A DNA stretch of 64,000 nucleotides from Wuchereria bancrofti. Taxonomy: Eukaryota > Nematoda > Chromadorea > Rhabditida > Onchocercidae. The stretch spans positions 3,168,402-3,232,401 of the forward strand of contig SSBO01000007.1 of the NCBI GenBank assembly GCA_005281725.1, written 5' to 3'. A model generated the notes under the pieces. It was not told where the DNA came from, did no database searches, and worked only from the letters and a program-made list of their open reading frames with translations. This document shows, one piece after another, positions 53,292 through 64,000 of this stretch (positions are counted from its first letter, which is position 1; each line of letters opens with the position of its first letter). The translations under genes and the position numbers were made by a program.

Positions 53292-56200
53292 GTATCATAT
53301 AACAAATTTTTAACTGGTTTTAACGACGTAACCAAATATTCCTTTCATCGTCAATATTAATTATCATCACAAAAGGTGAAAGGTCAATCCTCATCTTATG
53401 CTCGTTTGTGATCTGAATCACGCTTAATAAGACAAATTCTGAGATCTCAATCTGCTCTTATCACCTTCCCTATTTCCCAAAGATCCTTCATTCCAATCTC
53501 TCGTTATGTCTCTTCAATTGTTGCGATCATCGTAGTAATGATTCAAAACGGCGATAAAATCTTCCTTCTATCAAGAAAAGGTAAAGTATGAGAAAAATCT
53601 TGATTTCATCAATATTGATCAGAAAAATTAACATCTTTCTTCCTACTCAGTTTTAATCGCCGGTTTTCCAGGTCCAACTTCATATATTGCAAAAGTATTT
53701 TCGTGCATAAATTCTTACTGTTGAAAGTTTTTTACAACAATCGAAATATTTCCTACAGAAAGTTATGCTGTTTGCGCATTGCGGAATGTTGCTATTTGCA
53801 GCTCATACTTTCAATTTGATCCAACCGTAGATATCGGAAGTGATAAAAAGTTAAATAAGAATATATTTATTGTTAAAATGACAAATATATGTCAAATTCT
53901 ACAAGATATAGGTTCTCCATGATTCTTTTAAAATCTTCTCACTCATCCACCATATTCATATCCCTGTTTTCCTCTTCTCTCTGACCATCAACTGACAACT
54001 TATCAAAAAGTCACTTTTCATTTTGCTCAGTGTAATAATTCATTGGGTTATCAGTGAAACTATTTGCAACATAATTTCTTTTAATTGCAAATTCTGAATT
54101 TATTTTGTCAACAGTGTCTTAGCGTTAAATTTGCACTTGAAGTAAGCGACTCTACCATTTCTTCCTTCTGTCCGTTGAAAATGAGCGGATGTGACGTTTA
54201 TATGTTTTTATTGCACCAGATTTTTCTTTCATACAAAATGTTTACAATAAAAAAATTAGGACCGATAATAAAGATATTAAGATTTTTAAGCATGTAAAAT
54301 TTCTATCTATAATTAATTTATTAAAACTGCCAAATAACTCTTCACGAAGCCTCTTTAACGGATGTTTGATGCTTGCAATTAAATGATAGAATACATACCA
54401 CATTAAGCTAATAATAATTTTATATCAATGATTGACAGTATATTTATAATGCAACATAAATTATTCGCAAGCAGTATATTTTAGGTATTGCAGTTGTTTG
54501 TTTTTGCTATTAGATTATAGCATTTCATTTTTCACTGCATTCAATTTTCTTCAGAAACGTCAATATTCGGCATAATTTTCAGAAAGAAACTTTATAATTG
54601 AAAATTTTCTAAATAATCTTGAAGTAGAACTTAGATTCCACAAAATTAATCAGTTATTATCAGTTAAACTTAGTGGTTGGTTTTCGCAATGTTGTTTGCT
54701 CCTATTTATAATATTCAAAGTTAATTTTTCTTATTCCAAATGACTAAATATATAAATCAGTTTTAGCTTGATTTCTTTTTCAAGTTATGAATATTGTGTA
54801 AGGATAATTTTTGCACTAAATTACTTTCTCGTGGAACTTGTTTGCATACTTTTATCAGCACATTTTTCATGTAAAACCTTGGCAGTTGATTTTTTTTTTA
54901 ATTTTGGAATTTCTCCGAACTAAAAGACATACTGCCTTAAGCTGAAGTTTTAAAAAGAGCTTCATTTGTGCAATACAAAAATTTATTTTGTACCGAACTA
55001 TTCCTTAAACGAAATTAATATACGGGAAATTCTGATGCCGAAATTTTGTAGAAAGGTTACAATTTCCGCAGTTAGTAGCGGTAATAGACTTTTACATAGT
55101 AATATTGATATTTCAACAAAAAAAAGTTCGTTTATTCTGTCATTTTTGTTTATTTACTCCTAAAATGTTACTTTTTTTCTTATCCATTATGAGAAATGTC
55201 TTTATTTAAAAATAAGTAAAAAATATGCATTCTTTTTTCGACCTTTCTTTAACAGTAATGTACCATTGGAACAACTAAATGATCCTTGAACAGAGTAATG
55301 ATGCAGATGAATGGCGTTTTTGTCACACATTGCCACTGACGCTTTCAATGACTTACCTTTTCACTTTGTCATTTCGAGTTTTAAATTCTGACGTTCTATT
55401 TCTTCTATTTTTTTTTTACATTTTCTATTTTTTATGTCAAATTTTCCATTTTTCATTGCATAGATGGAAAATTCCTTACAAAACAATTTCATCCATTTTG
55501 TGATTTGATTAAACGAATATGAGCTGACAAACTGCTTAATGAAAGCTCGTGTTGTTCAAAGCGTAAAGGTTCCAAGTTATACTAGGAGTTCTCAGTCTAT
55601 ATTTAGCATTATTATTTCATGTTAAGAGCTCTCATTCATCAATTTCAGTACTTCTCGGGTTTCGAACTTTTCATAAAAGCGAAACTATTGTCTTCCCACC
55701 CTTACAAGTAATGTTTTGAATGTGATTACGCGGCAATCTACTCCAATTTAACTTCTCTTTAACATTTTAGCACTATATGTAATTTTATAAGAAATCTAAA
55801 ATTTTAATAATAAATGATGTTTAAAAGAATTCAACTGGTCTTCTTTATTCATTCAAAAACTTTAGACCAGATTCTCAGCTTCTCTTAAAAAAGTTACTTG
55901 AATCATCGCAACTGAGAATTTGAAAATAGCAGTTTTTCGAACCTTCTAAAAAAAGCATGATTGGAAACAGGAGAGAATGAGAACCTTTTTAGTTTTCTAT
56001 CCGTTCTTCTCTTTTAAAGTTAAAAATAAATAAGCGACACCTACCGTCATGTTCTTTTTAGTTGAAAGTGAGTAAATAATACACAAATATTTAAACAAAT
56101 ATATGAGCAAGTGAACATTTTCGCCTACCGAATTTCAAGACTTTCATAAATTTGTGCTCAGTGGCTGATTCGAAACACTTTTTTTATCATGCTGTTGGTT

Positions 56201-57801
56201 AGGTAGCATACGAACGAGGAAGGTCGGTCATTCTATGTCTTATCGACAATAAAGAAACTGGTTTCTGAGCTGCACTTGGTGATGAAATCCAAAATTTTCT
56301 AAATTCTTTTTGCAAATTTGCCCATTCTCACATTTACTCCTTAGTGGCGCTATCTCACAAACGTTAACAGTTATCACTGTTATAGGATGAAATTTTTTCT
56401 TCATTCCTCAATTAATCACTCAATTTTATAGTTTTTTTTGTAACAATAATTATGTTTTTAAAGAACTCATAACTAAAAGTGAATCTAAAAATCTGTTTAG
56501 ATAATATTAATTTTGGATTCACAAATGTGATATTTTTGTGGGTAATTCCACTAACTCTAGCTTTCTTTGCATGACCCCTGTTTACCTTACCAGAATATAT
56601 CACTACAGTAATATTTGTCACTGATTCAAAATTCTTTTGAGGATAAGCTCACTATCAATACATTACATTTCTACACTGTCAACACTGTCCCAACAACCTC
56701 TCTTATTCGTAAGAAATAAGATGTTTAATTTCAGACTGTTCATTAAATGCCCACTTATAACTATGGACATTTATAACTGTCCATTGGTCATGAAACATTT
56801 GTTTTACTAATAACAATAAATTCTTCATCCAAAACCAATTTGAAACTCGGAAAAAATTAACAAATTACTTTTTTGTTTAACAAAAAGACACTTATCAAAA
56901 CTTGTTTGAATCCGAAATTAGAGTACAAGTTCCTTCTCTATTCACTTTCAGAAACATCAAATAAACATTCACTTGAATGAAAGCAATGAAAAGTTATTCA
57001 ACTGAATTACTCAAAGACAGGAGGCAGAAACCGCTTTCGCGATCGCTATTGCGTATCTTTATTCCACTGTTCGCATTTCAGTAAATATCCGGAATAACTG
57101 ATTCCCGTACCAACATGCAACACATCAAGAAAGTTTCCATGTATGTCCTCCCATTCACACATAAACAAATTTGTTGCTTTCCTGTGTTCGCACGATGTTA
57201 AATTTCAAACCACTTTGTTTACGTTTTTCTTTCCACTTTATCGAGCCCTTTGTCATTTAAAATTTGTTAAGTAACGTTTGCTTCAATTATGATTTGTATA
57301 GAAGCATTATCTCTTAACTTACTTCTAAAATATCCATTTTACCCTTCTGCTTTTTTGACAGTTTCCCGTATAATCAATACGAGATTTATTTGCTTGACTA
57401 TTTAAAAAATGCTTGAGACTTTTCCGATTTCGTTCTTAACTATTTAGTAATGATGAAAGATTTATACCGCCATAATTTCTGCTTAGAAATTTCTGCAGTG
57501 CTAAAATTGCAGCACTTTTGAACTAAGTTTCCATTTGATTTACACCAAAATTTCATTCTTTCATACTGATGAAGTTAGACAACAATTTACTGTTTTATTT
57601 TTTTGACGTGAATATTTTATAACTTGTTGCTTATTGATTATTGAAGCAATGTTGATTTGAAAAACGTTATTGGAATTCGTTTCATTTTACGGGTTCCATT
57701 TTAATTTCATATTTACAGGGTTTTCTGCTTAAATAATTTCTAGCAGTCTAGAAGTGAGAGTATAAGGATAAGTGAGAAGTTTGGAAAGGAAGAAGGAAAG
57801 G

Positions 57802-60800
57802 ATGCGACATGAAATTTTGATTCACTTATTGGTCAGTTTTCTTTCAGGTAAGTTATTCCTGCCACCAGATTTGCAATTTTTAAATACCAAAAATTCAACT
57901 GTTGCCTTCAATTTGTTACATTTTTTCCTCCTAACTTAAAGATAACATTGTAAGCATCGCAATTTTAGTGTTACCTGCAGAAATTTTCGAGCCTAAGACA
58001 AATTTCTTCAACATTGCAGCCACTACTTTGAATGCTGAACTTGAAAATCGTACAGTGGAAGAGGAATTATTGTCGTCAACGCTATCATTGCGTCCTATAC
58101 AGCTAAAATCTAAGTCAGAATTAGAAACCACTTTACTAGCACTTGAGCCAAGCTTTTCTATCCAGAAATTAGCGAAAACTATTGCACCCCGAGAAAGAGG
58201 ATTTCTTTTTCCCGAAATTAAGAGAGCTCGAGAGCTAGGCGCTTCAAAAACTACAATTTATGAACAAGAACCTTCATCATCACTATCGCCATTTATTAGT
58301 GAAATCGATCGTGTTGCAACTATTGAGGCACAATCTGATCATATCAACTACGAAAATGCAACGCAAGAAGAGTAAGTTTAGAATTTTCAACTATAAAGCT
58401 TTTCAAATTATTAAAATTATAAAAAATTTCAAACCACATAAAGGGAAAAAGAAAAAATTATGAGCTTTTAGCCGTATTCTCCAATCTGTAAAGCTTGGCA
58501 ACTCTTCAATAAATTTTTTCCTTCCTTTTCAAATGTCCGAATGCTTGTGTCTATTTCTTTACCAAATAACTTTCTTCTATGATATCAGAAGGCTCTTCTG
58601 ACACCTGTCGCAATCAATAGGTCATTCAACATTTGGTCAGCACTTTTCCGGTGCTGCTTCCCTTTCCTTGGTTTAATCCTTACATTAGCCTTACTGTTCT
58701 TAAGTACCACTGAGTAGAAAAATTGTTCCTTTTTATTTTGTCATCAGACCGACGAACTTGGGACATTCAAAAGTCCGAGATTACCTGAAAAGTACTTTGG
58801 TAAATAAACCGTGCAACAATTACAAAATGAGAACTTGCCTATGCGTTTAACATTAAAAATTAATGACAGGACAGATGTGACAAAGTTTTCTCAGTCGGCT
58901 TTATACCATATCTGTGATAAAATAATCTAACAATTGCCCGTAACTTACTTGTTCTAAAATTCTATTTTTTATGATAAGAACCTCATAATTATTGAAATGA
59001 GAAAATTATAAGGTAAATAAGTTATAGATAATAGTTATTCTATTACGCAACATTAAAGGGAGATAAAAGCAGAAAATATCTTCATAACTTTTCCGAAATG
59101 AAACGTATCAGAAATTTATAATTTTTTATAAGTTTTTATAGGTTTAAAAGTTTTAAATTTCCTTTTACACTACTGGATTTTATTTACCATATTACTGCAT
59201 GTAATTGCCTGATATAAACTTGCTTGATTTTTTTGGAAATAAGGATCTATAACTCTTTTCAAAATTTTAAAGTCCCTAAAAAATATCATTCATAGCTTCT
59301 TTCAATGAACCTATGAATTTTTTCTCGGTTACTAAATTTGCTTTTTCAAAGTTCTTTTTCTTGAATCCCCACTAAATTGAAAATATCAAAACACAGAAAG
59401 TATGAAGTTAAAAAATTTGAAAATATCTGCCATTTTTATCTCACTTATATTAATTGATATTTTTATAGGAAAATAAATAATTATGAAGCGAAGGAAACAT
59501 CAATTTTGGGCTTTACTGAAATACCAGAAGTAAGTTTGTCAGTAATTAATGAAGCTGTTATTATCACTGAAATGCCAGAATACATCAAAAAAGAAGAGGA
59601 CACATTGCCTCTAGAGGTATTACTTGCGAATTTAAGATTTTAATATCTTTTTGACATGTCGAAATGTTCAAAATTTTTAATGGTGAATGGTAATTATTGC
59701 TTTTTATCGAAATTACCGTTTTTCACTTCCCAAATATTGGTCTTAAATTTCAAATTCATATCTGCGCTTATTTTTTTCAATACATTTCGGTATAAAAAGT
59801 TTTGAAAAATGAAGTCCAAGTGGTTCCTTCTATTTTATAAAAAAGTTTTTGGATTCATTGAAATAATTAAATTAAAAAATACTAAATTTTGAACTGTTAT
59901 TTTCACCGAAGTCTTATTTTTTGGTAAAAAAGAAAATCTATTATCAGAACACTATCAGCAATGAATCAATTCATAGAGCAACTTTTTAAAAGAGTTTATC
60001 TCAATTTTTTAATTTGTCAACAAAAAGAGTAAATAGGAGGAAGATGTCGTTCAAAATTTAAAATTTCTTGAATTTTTTGAAATTCTTTTTTTCTGTTATT
60101 GTACGAAGCATACGACTATAATATGCTTTCATCGCTTTTGGCCACTTAATAAGTTTTATGTTTTTTTTTTGCTATCCTTAACATAGATAATAGTGAGATG
60201 CAGTAAAAAAGAATGAAAGCTTGTGTCAGCTGTTTATTTTCCGTTGTCATCCAACGCTTCTCTTAGTGCCATACACTGGGATGGTAAAAAAAGGACTGTG
60301 AAATATCTTGAGAAATTAACTTTGAGTCACTCCTTTCATTTTGTTAAAAAATTTTTGAAATCATTGAAACAATTCACTGTTTCGAATAAATTAGAAAATT
60401 TCAACCATTACATTACATATCTGCACGATGTATTCATTTCTCTGAACGTATTATTGAGATATTCTTTCGTTTGCACTGAATATCCGACAAATCAGGTTTA
60501 AGAAAAGACAAGTGAATGACAGCTGAATAACACTGAGGTGTCTTGCCAGAACAAGTTCGGTAACTTATTCAAAAAAAAAAAGCGAGATCAGTGACATTCT
60601 TCGAACACAGAAAATGCCTTACTTCTTTTCTTTTAATAAACCAAATATGTTTATCATAATTTGTAAACAATTTTAAAAGAGTAAAAGTTTCTTTCCAACA
60701 CTTAAATGAAGTTTTTCTAGGACCGAAATTTTTCTTTGCTCCATATTTTAGCTTTTTAATATTCTCACCGCAAGTTTTCCAGGTCAGAGCAGCAGATCCG

Positions 60801-63781
60801 TTTGCAACAGCAAATACTAGAGAATCAGCAATTTCGGCACCATCAACTTCACACTTAAATATTCTTCATATGATTCAGAATAATTCCAGTTCAAAGATGA
60901 ATATGCAAGCTGACCTCAGTTTTCTGAGTAATTCTGGTGATATATCGAGTGGAGTAGTGGAAATGAAGCAGACAGGTGTGCTTGATAAGATTACTGATAT
61001 TAATGCTGTGGTCAGGACATTTAGTGCACCTTCATTGTCATTAAAATCTGAGCAAAAAATGATTTCTACAAAAACAACAGATGAAACTATGATGGAGTCA
61101 GATGTGCAGGAGATTTCTGCAGAAACAAAAGTCACTATACCTGAGAAGGACAACAAAAGCACCGCTTCTTATACAACGGCTACTTTTGGAAGTTTGTTAT
61201 TGAAATTGCTATATTTTATCACAATCCTCTTCATATGACTTGTAATAACTGACGACGACAAAGTTTAGCGCAGAATGAAAGTGATGGTTCCAGTCATATT
61301 GAAGCCGTGCAGTCTTTCTGAAGTTACACTTGAAAAGCAGGAAATTTGGGAATTTATTTTTTTCAAAAAGTAGCTAAAATTCAGTTTATTCAAGTACTGT
61401 CATTTATTCAAGTATGAAAATTTGTTTCTTTATGAAAACTAGTCATTTCTGCTAGTCATTTGAGCATTAATTGTGAAAACAACGTTAGACATCTTCCGCA
61501 CTACCATGACTATCGTTACGCCAGTAGAGCAGACCGCAGGTCTTTCATGATAACATAAATTATTGATTGATGATGTCTTTTTCAGTCTATCTGTCTTAAC
61601 AAAAACTTAAAAAATAAGGCTGTCTTTTTTATGACTGTCTTATTCTATTTAGAAATCAAAAGTTTTAAAATTGAATCCTTCGAAGAATTCCAGTATTGCA
61701 TCCGATCGCAACAAATACATTTAGTACAGGAACTAATGACCAGTCAACAACGATCAGACAAATTATGGCGGATGAAAATACCTTTGTTAACATATTGCGG
61801 GAGTCTGAAAAACACTTTACTTCTCCAGGTGTCACAATTTTTTCTAATATTTTGCAAGGATTGATTAGCAAATTACAGTATGGACATTTCTGAATTCTTA
61901 CTTATTGCAGTAACTGAATCACCATCAATAACTGTGTCAGAAGTCTTCACTCACTCATCATTCTTCCAACCGTCAGCTGATGCATTTATAACAGAATCAG
62001 TAGCCACATCATCTGTCGCAATAAAACATCAATCGGAAATAAGAAAGGAGGTGATTATTTGATTTGATAATTTTTAGAATTAACTTTTTTTGAGATAAAA
62101 ATATCAGCGTTAGAGTAGAAAATATAAACTGAATCACACTCCTTTCATTCTTCAAATACTCCTATGAGATTATATTAATATTAATGTTCAAGACTTGATG
62201 AAAATGAAAAACTTGCCAAAATGTTTATTTTAAGTTACCTTCAACAACAACAAATAAGTTCAATACGGCCAACAGCCGAGAAGAACAAGGCAATGAACAT
62301 GAGCATGGGCATGATGATGAAAGTCTGTTTGTTGGAGATAAAACATTATTCAGTCGAGATGGCATCATGAAACCAAATTTCAGTGACACTCATTCAGTTA
62401 CTGGATCCATCACTGCAGCTGAAGTAAGCTGATCCCAGAATCGCTTTCTTTTTTAGTTAGCTGTGAAGTCATTAAATAAGTGAATAAAACATTAATAAAT
62501 ATATTTAAATCATAAACATTTAACAAGTGGACAGACTGGACAAGGTGAATTAAAGGCTGAGATCATAAACTTTTTTCAAATGTCTATAACATTCCACTGG
62601 GTTAGATATATTGATGTTGGCCAATAATCCTGAATAAGTGGACATTACATGAACAAACGGTAGAAAGAATCAATAACCTGAAAGTGAAAATTATTGTTGT
62701 GTCTAATCATCTTACTAACATTCTTTCTCATTCAAAATTTACTCCTTCTTACTTTGTGATATTTCTGGTTAATAACACTCTGAGATATTTAAATTAAATG
62801 ATACGCTTTTGAATGCTTCTTTTTTAATTCCTTTTTTTGGCCGAATGAGGGGAACTTTGGGAACATTTTTGCTCACACCTCCTAATTAAATCGGTCGTCA
62901 CTGGTTGTCATATATTTGCAAAAATACCATTTTTTTTTTTGCAAAAATATGCACATACAAATTTTTTTTTTTTGAACTTTTGGGTTTTTGGAAGTCTACT
63001 GGTTAATCATAATTATTTTTGCGGTTTTGGTTTCTAAATTATCGAAAAATAAATTTTTTTAAAGAATTTGTAACCCAGGAGAGAACTGAAAAGTTTGCAA
63101 ACCTTAAAACAAGCCATCTGTAATTTAGGTAAGTGAAACTTCAAGGAATGGATATTCCACATTTCAATATATATAATGTTTAATGTAAAGAACAAAAATA
63201 TATTCATAATTTTCAGATGTCAGAGGAGAACTTCGGTGTGCCTGGGTTTTCACTTGTGGAAGGATTAGGGCCAGAAGCTACGGAAGAAATTCATGAAGCG
63301 GTAATATTATTTGTTTGTGACTTGATTAACGATCAGTAAGAAGTTTATAACATATAAAACTCCAATTACTGATTAAAAGTTCAACTAACTTCAAATGTTC
63401 GTAGATATTGAGATTTACAGTATCGCTTATTTGAACTGTAATTGAAAGTTTTTGAAAGTAGTTTGCAAGGTTAATAAGTAAAGTTGTTCTGGAATAGTCT
63501 TTCACAAATCTAAATTATTGATTATAAGTTTTTATTTTGGGACTTAATTCATCTTTGAAAATGGAAACTTAATTCATCTAAATGTTCTTCGTTTTTTTCA
63601 TTCATTTAGGTTTTGGGTATTGTGCACCAGGTAATAATTCAGATGCAAGTTTAATGAGTGCAGAAGTTTCGGATAAAGGCGATGAAAATTGTCGCATAAA
63701 CAAAATACAAACTGATTATTTGCTACATTTCAGGTAACCCTCCATCCATCAACTGTACAGTCACCTAACGTTGAATCTAAG
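57802..63781 (+). CDS. Unrecognised secreted Ser/Thr/Glu-rich protein, at least 10 exons (continues past right edge)
   Basis: Exons 57802-57847, 57969-58371, 59469-59529 (or to 59616), 60783-61191, 61694-61828, 61911-62050, 62235-62423, 63217-63300, 63610-63630 and 63734-63781 all have GT-AG ends. They join in one frame for 512 codons without a stop. Exon 1 gives a signal peptide (MRHEILIHLLVSFLSG). The rest is low in cysteine, rich in Ser, Thr, Glu and Ala, with a short acidic/His stretch (NEHEHGHDDE) in exon 7. No domain is recognised. Most likely it is secreted, possibly O-glycosylated and disordered, mucin-like or structural; this is inference. From exon 7 on all junctions are phase 0, so exons can be skipped without changing frame. 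The 21-nt exon at 63610 is unusually small. If exon 4 is not spliced it reads to a stop at 61238 with a hydrophobic tail. Confidence 0.75.
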
Positions 63782-64000
63782 GTGTGCACTTTTCATCACT
63801 TCTTATTAGTTATTGGAAGTGTCAATTAGAAAATCAGATTTTTACGGTCAATTACAAAATTCATTTCTTAAATCACCAACTGTCCTTTATCTTTGTATTT
63901 GTTTGTTTCTGTCTAAGTTTGAAAATGAATTCGATGAAAAAAAATTTTAATTTTTTCTTTTCTATGGAATTGAAAGAAAAATAATGAATGAATGAGGATT
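63782..64000 (+). other. Window end, presumed intron of the right-hand gene
   Basis: After the GTGTGC donor at 63782 the sequence is AT-rich. An open frame (63784-63984) shows no domain. Nothing else is visible. Confidence 0.4.

Larger units (their letters stand above)
43298..57801. other. 14.5-kb largely non-coding region
   Basis: AT-rich, with no recognised gene. Items noted separately: a transmembrane-type frame (44077-44306), a minus-strand coding-like frame (47227-47588), an exon-like stretch (53186-53291), a GC-rich hairpin (48381-48414), and microsatellites near 44010 and 45994. The minus frame at 45522-45809 is open for 95 codons but shows no domain. The rest shows nothing I can support. 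Confidence 0.5.

Overview
The window looks like nuclear DNA of a nematode, most likely an AT-rich spirurid or filarial-type species. Supporting signs are spliced genes with short AT-rich introns, TTTNCAG-type acceptors 16-30 nt upstream of several start codons (typical of spliced-leader trans-splicing), an astacin protease ending in a ShKT domain, and a 77-residue NEDD8. The species call is inference. No tRNA, rRNA or CRISPR array was recognised.

Layout. 1-1232 (minus): 5' part of an NSUN2-type RNA m5C methyltransferase, running off the left edge. 3306-10198 (minus): a complete 20-exon UPF1/smg-2 RNA helicase gene. All exon phases join into 1058 codons, but only if one intron uses a GC donor. 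11130-13242 (plus): a COMMD4-like gene, incompletely resolved. 18999-23041 (plus): the start of an Sp/buttonhead-type zinc-finger gene with the BTD box and one finger; fingers 2 and 3 were not found. 23898-24869 (minus): complete ned-8. 27961-31541 (minus): complete seven-exon tetraspanin. 31757-32873: about 1.1 kb of pure GATA tetranucleotide repeat. 32874-36977 and 37734-41837: the same 4.1 kb segment twice, with no difference seen, separated by a short orphan piece, a 529-base N gap and more GATA repeat. This is probably an assembly artefact. The second copy leads into the complete astacin-ShKT gene (39565-43297); the first copy carries only its first five exons. 43298-57801 is mostly non-coding, with a few orphan exon-like stretches. 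57802 to beyond the right edge (plus): an unrecognised secreted Ser/Thr-rich gene with at least ten exons.

The genes are unrelated housekeeping, signalling and extracellular genes on both strands. They do not form one pathway. UPF1 acts in nonsense-mediated decay, NSUN2 in tRNA methylation, NEDD8 in cullin control, COMMD4 probably in endosomal Commander complexes. The tetraspanin, astacin and the right-hand gene are membrane or secreted products.

The observations most worth checking are the GC-AG intron and the 72-nt stop-free intron in the NMD factor gene itself, a Thr in place of the Met-turn methionine of the astacin, a miRNA-like hairpin at 27.3 kb, in-frame alternative ends in the right-hand gene, and the missing zinc fingers of the Sp gene.
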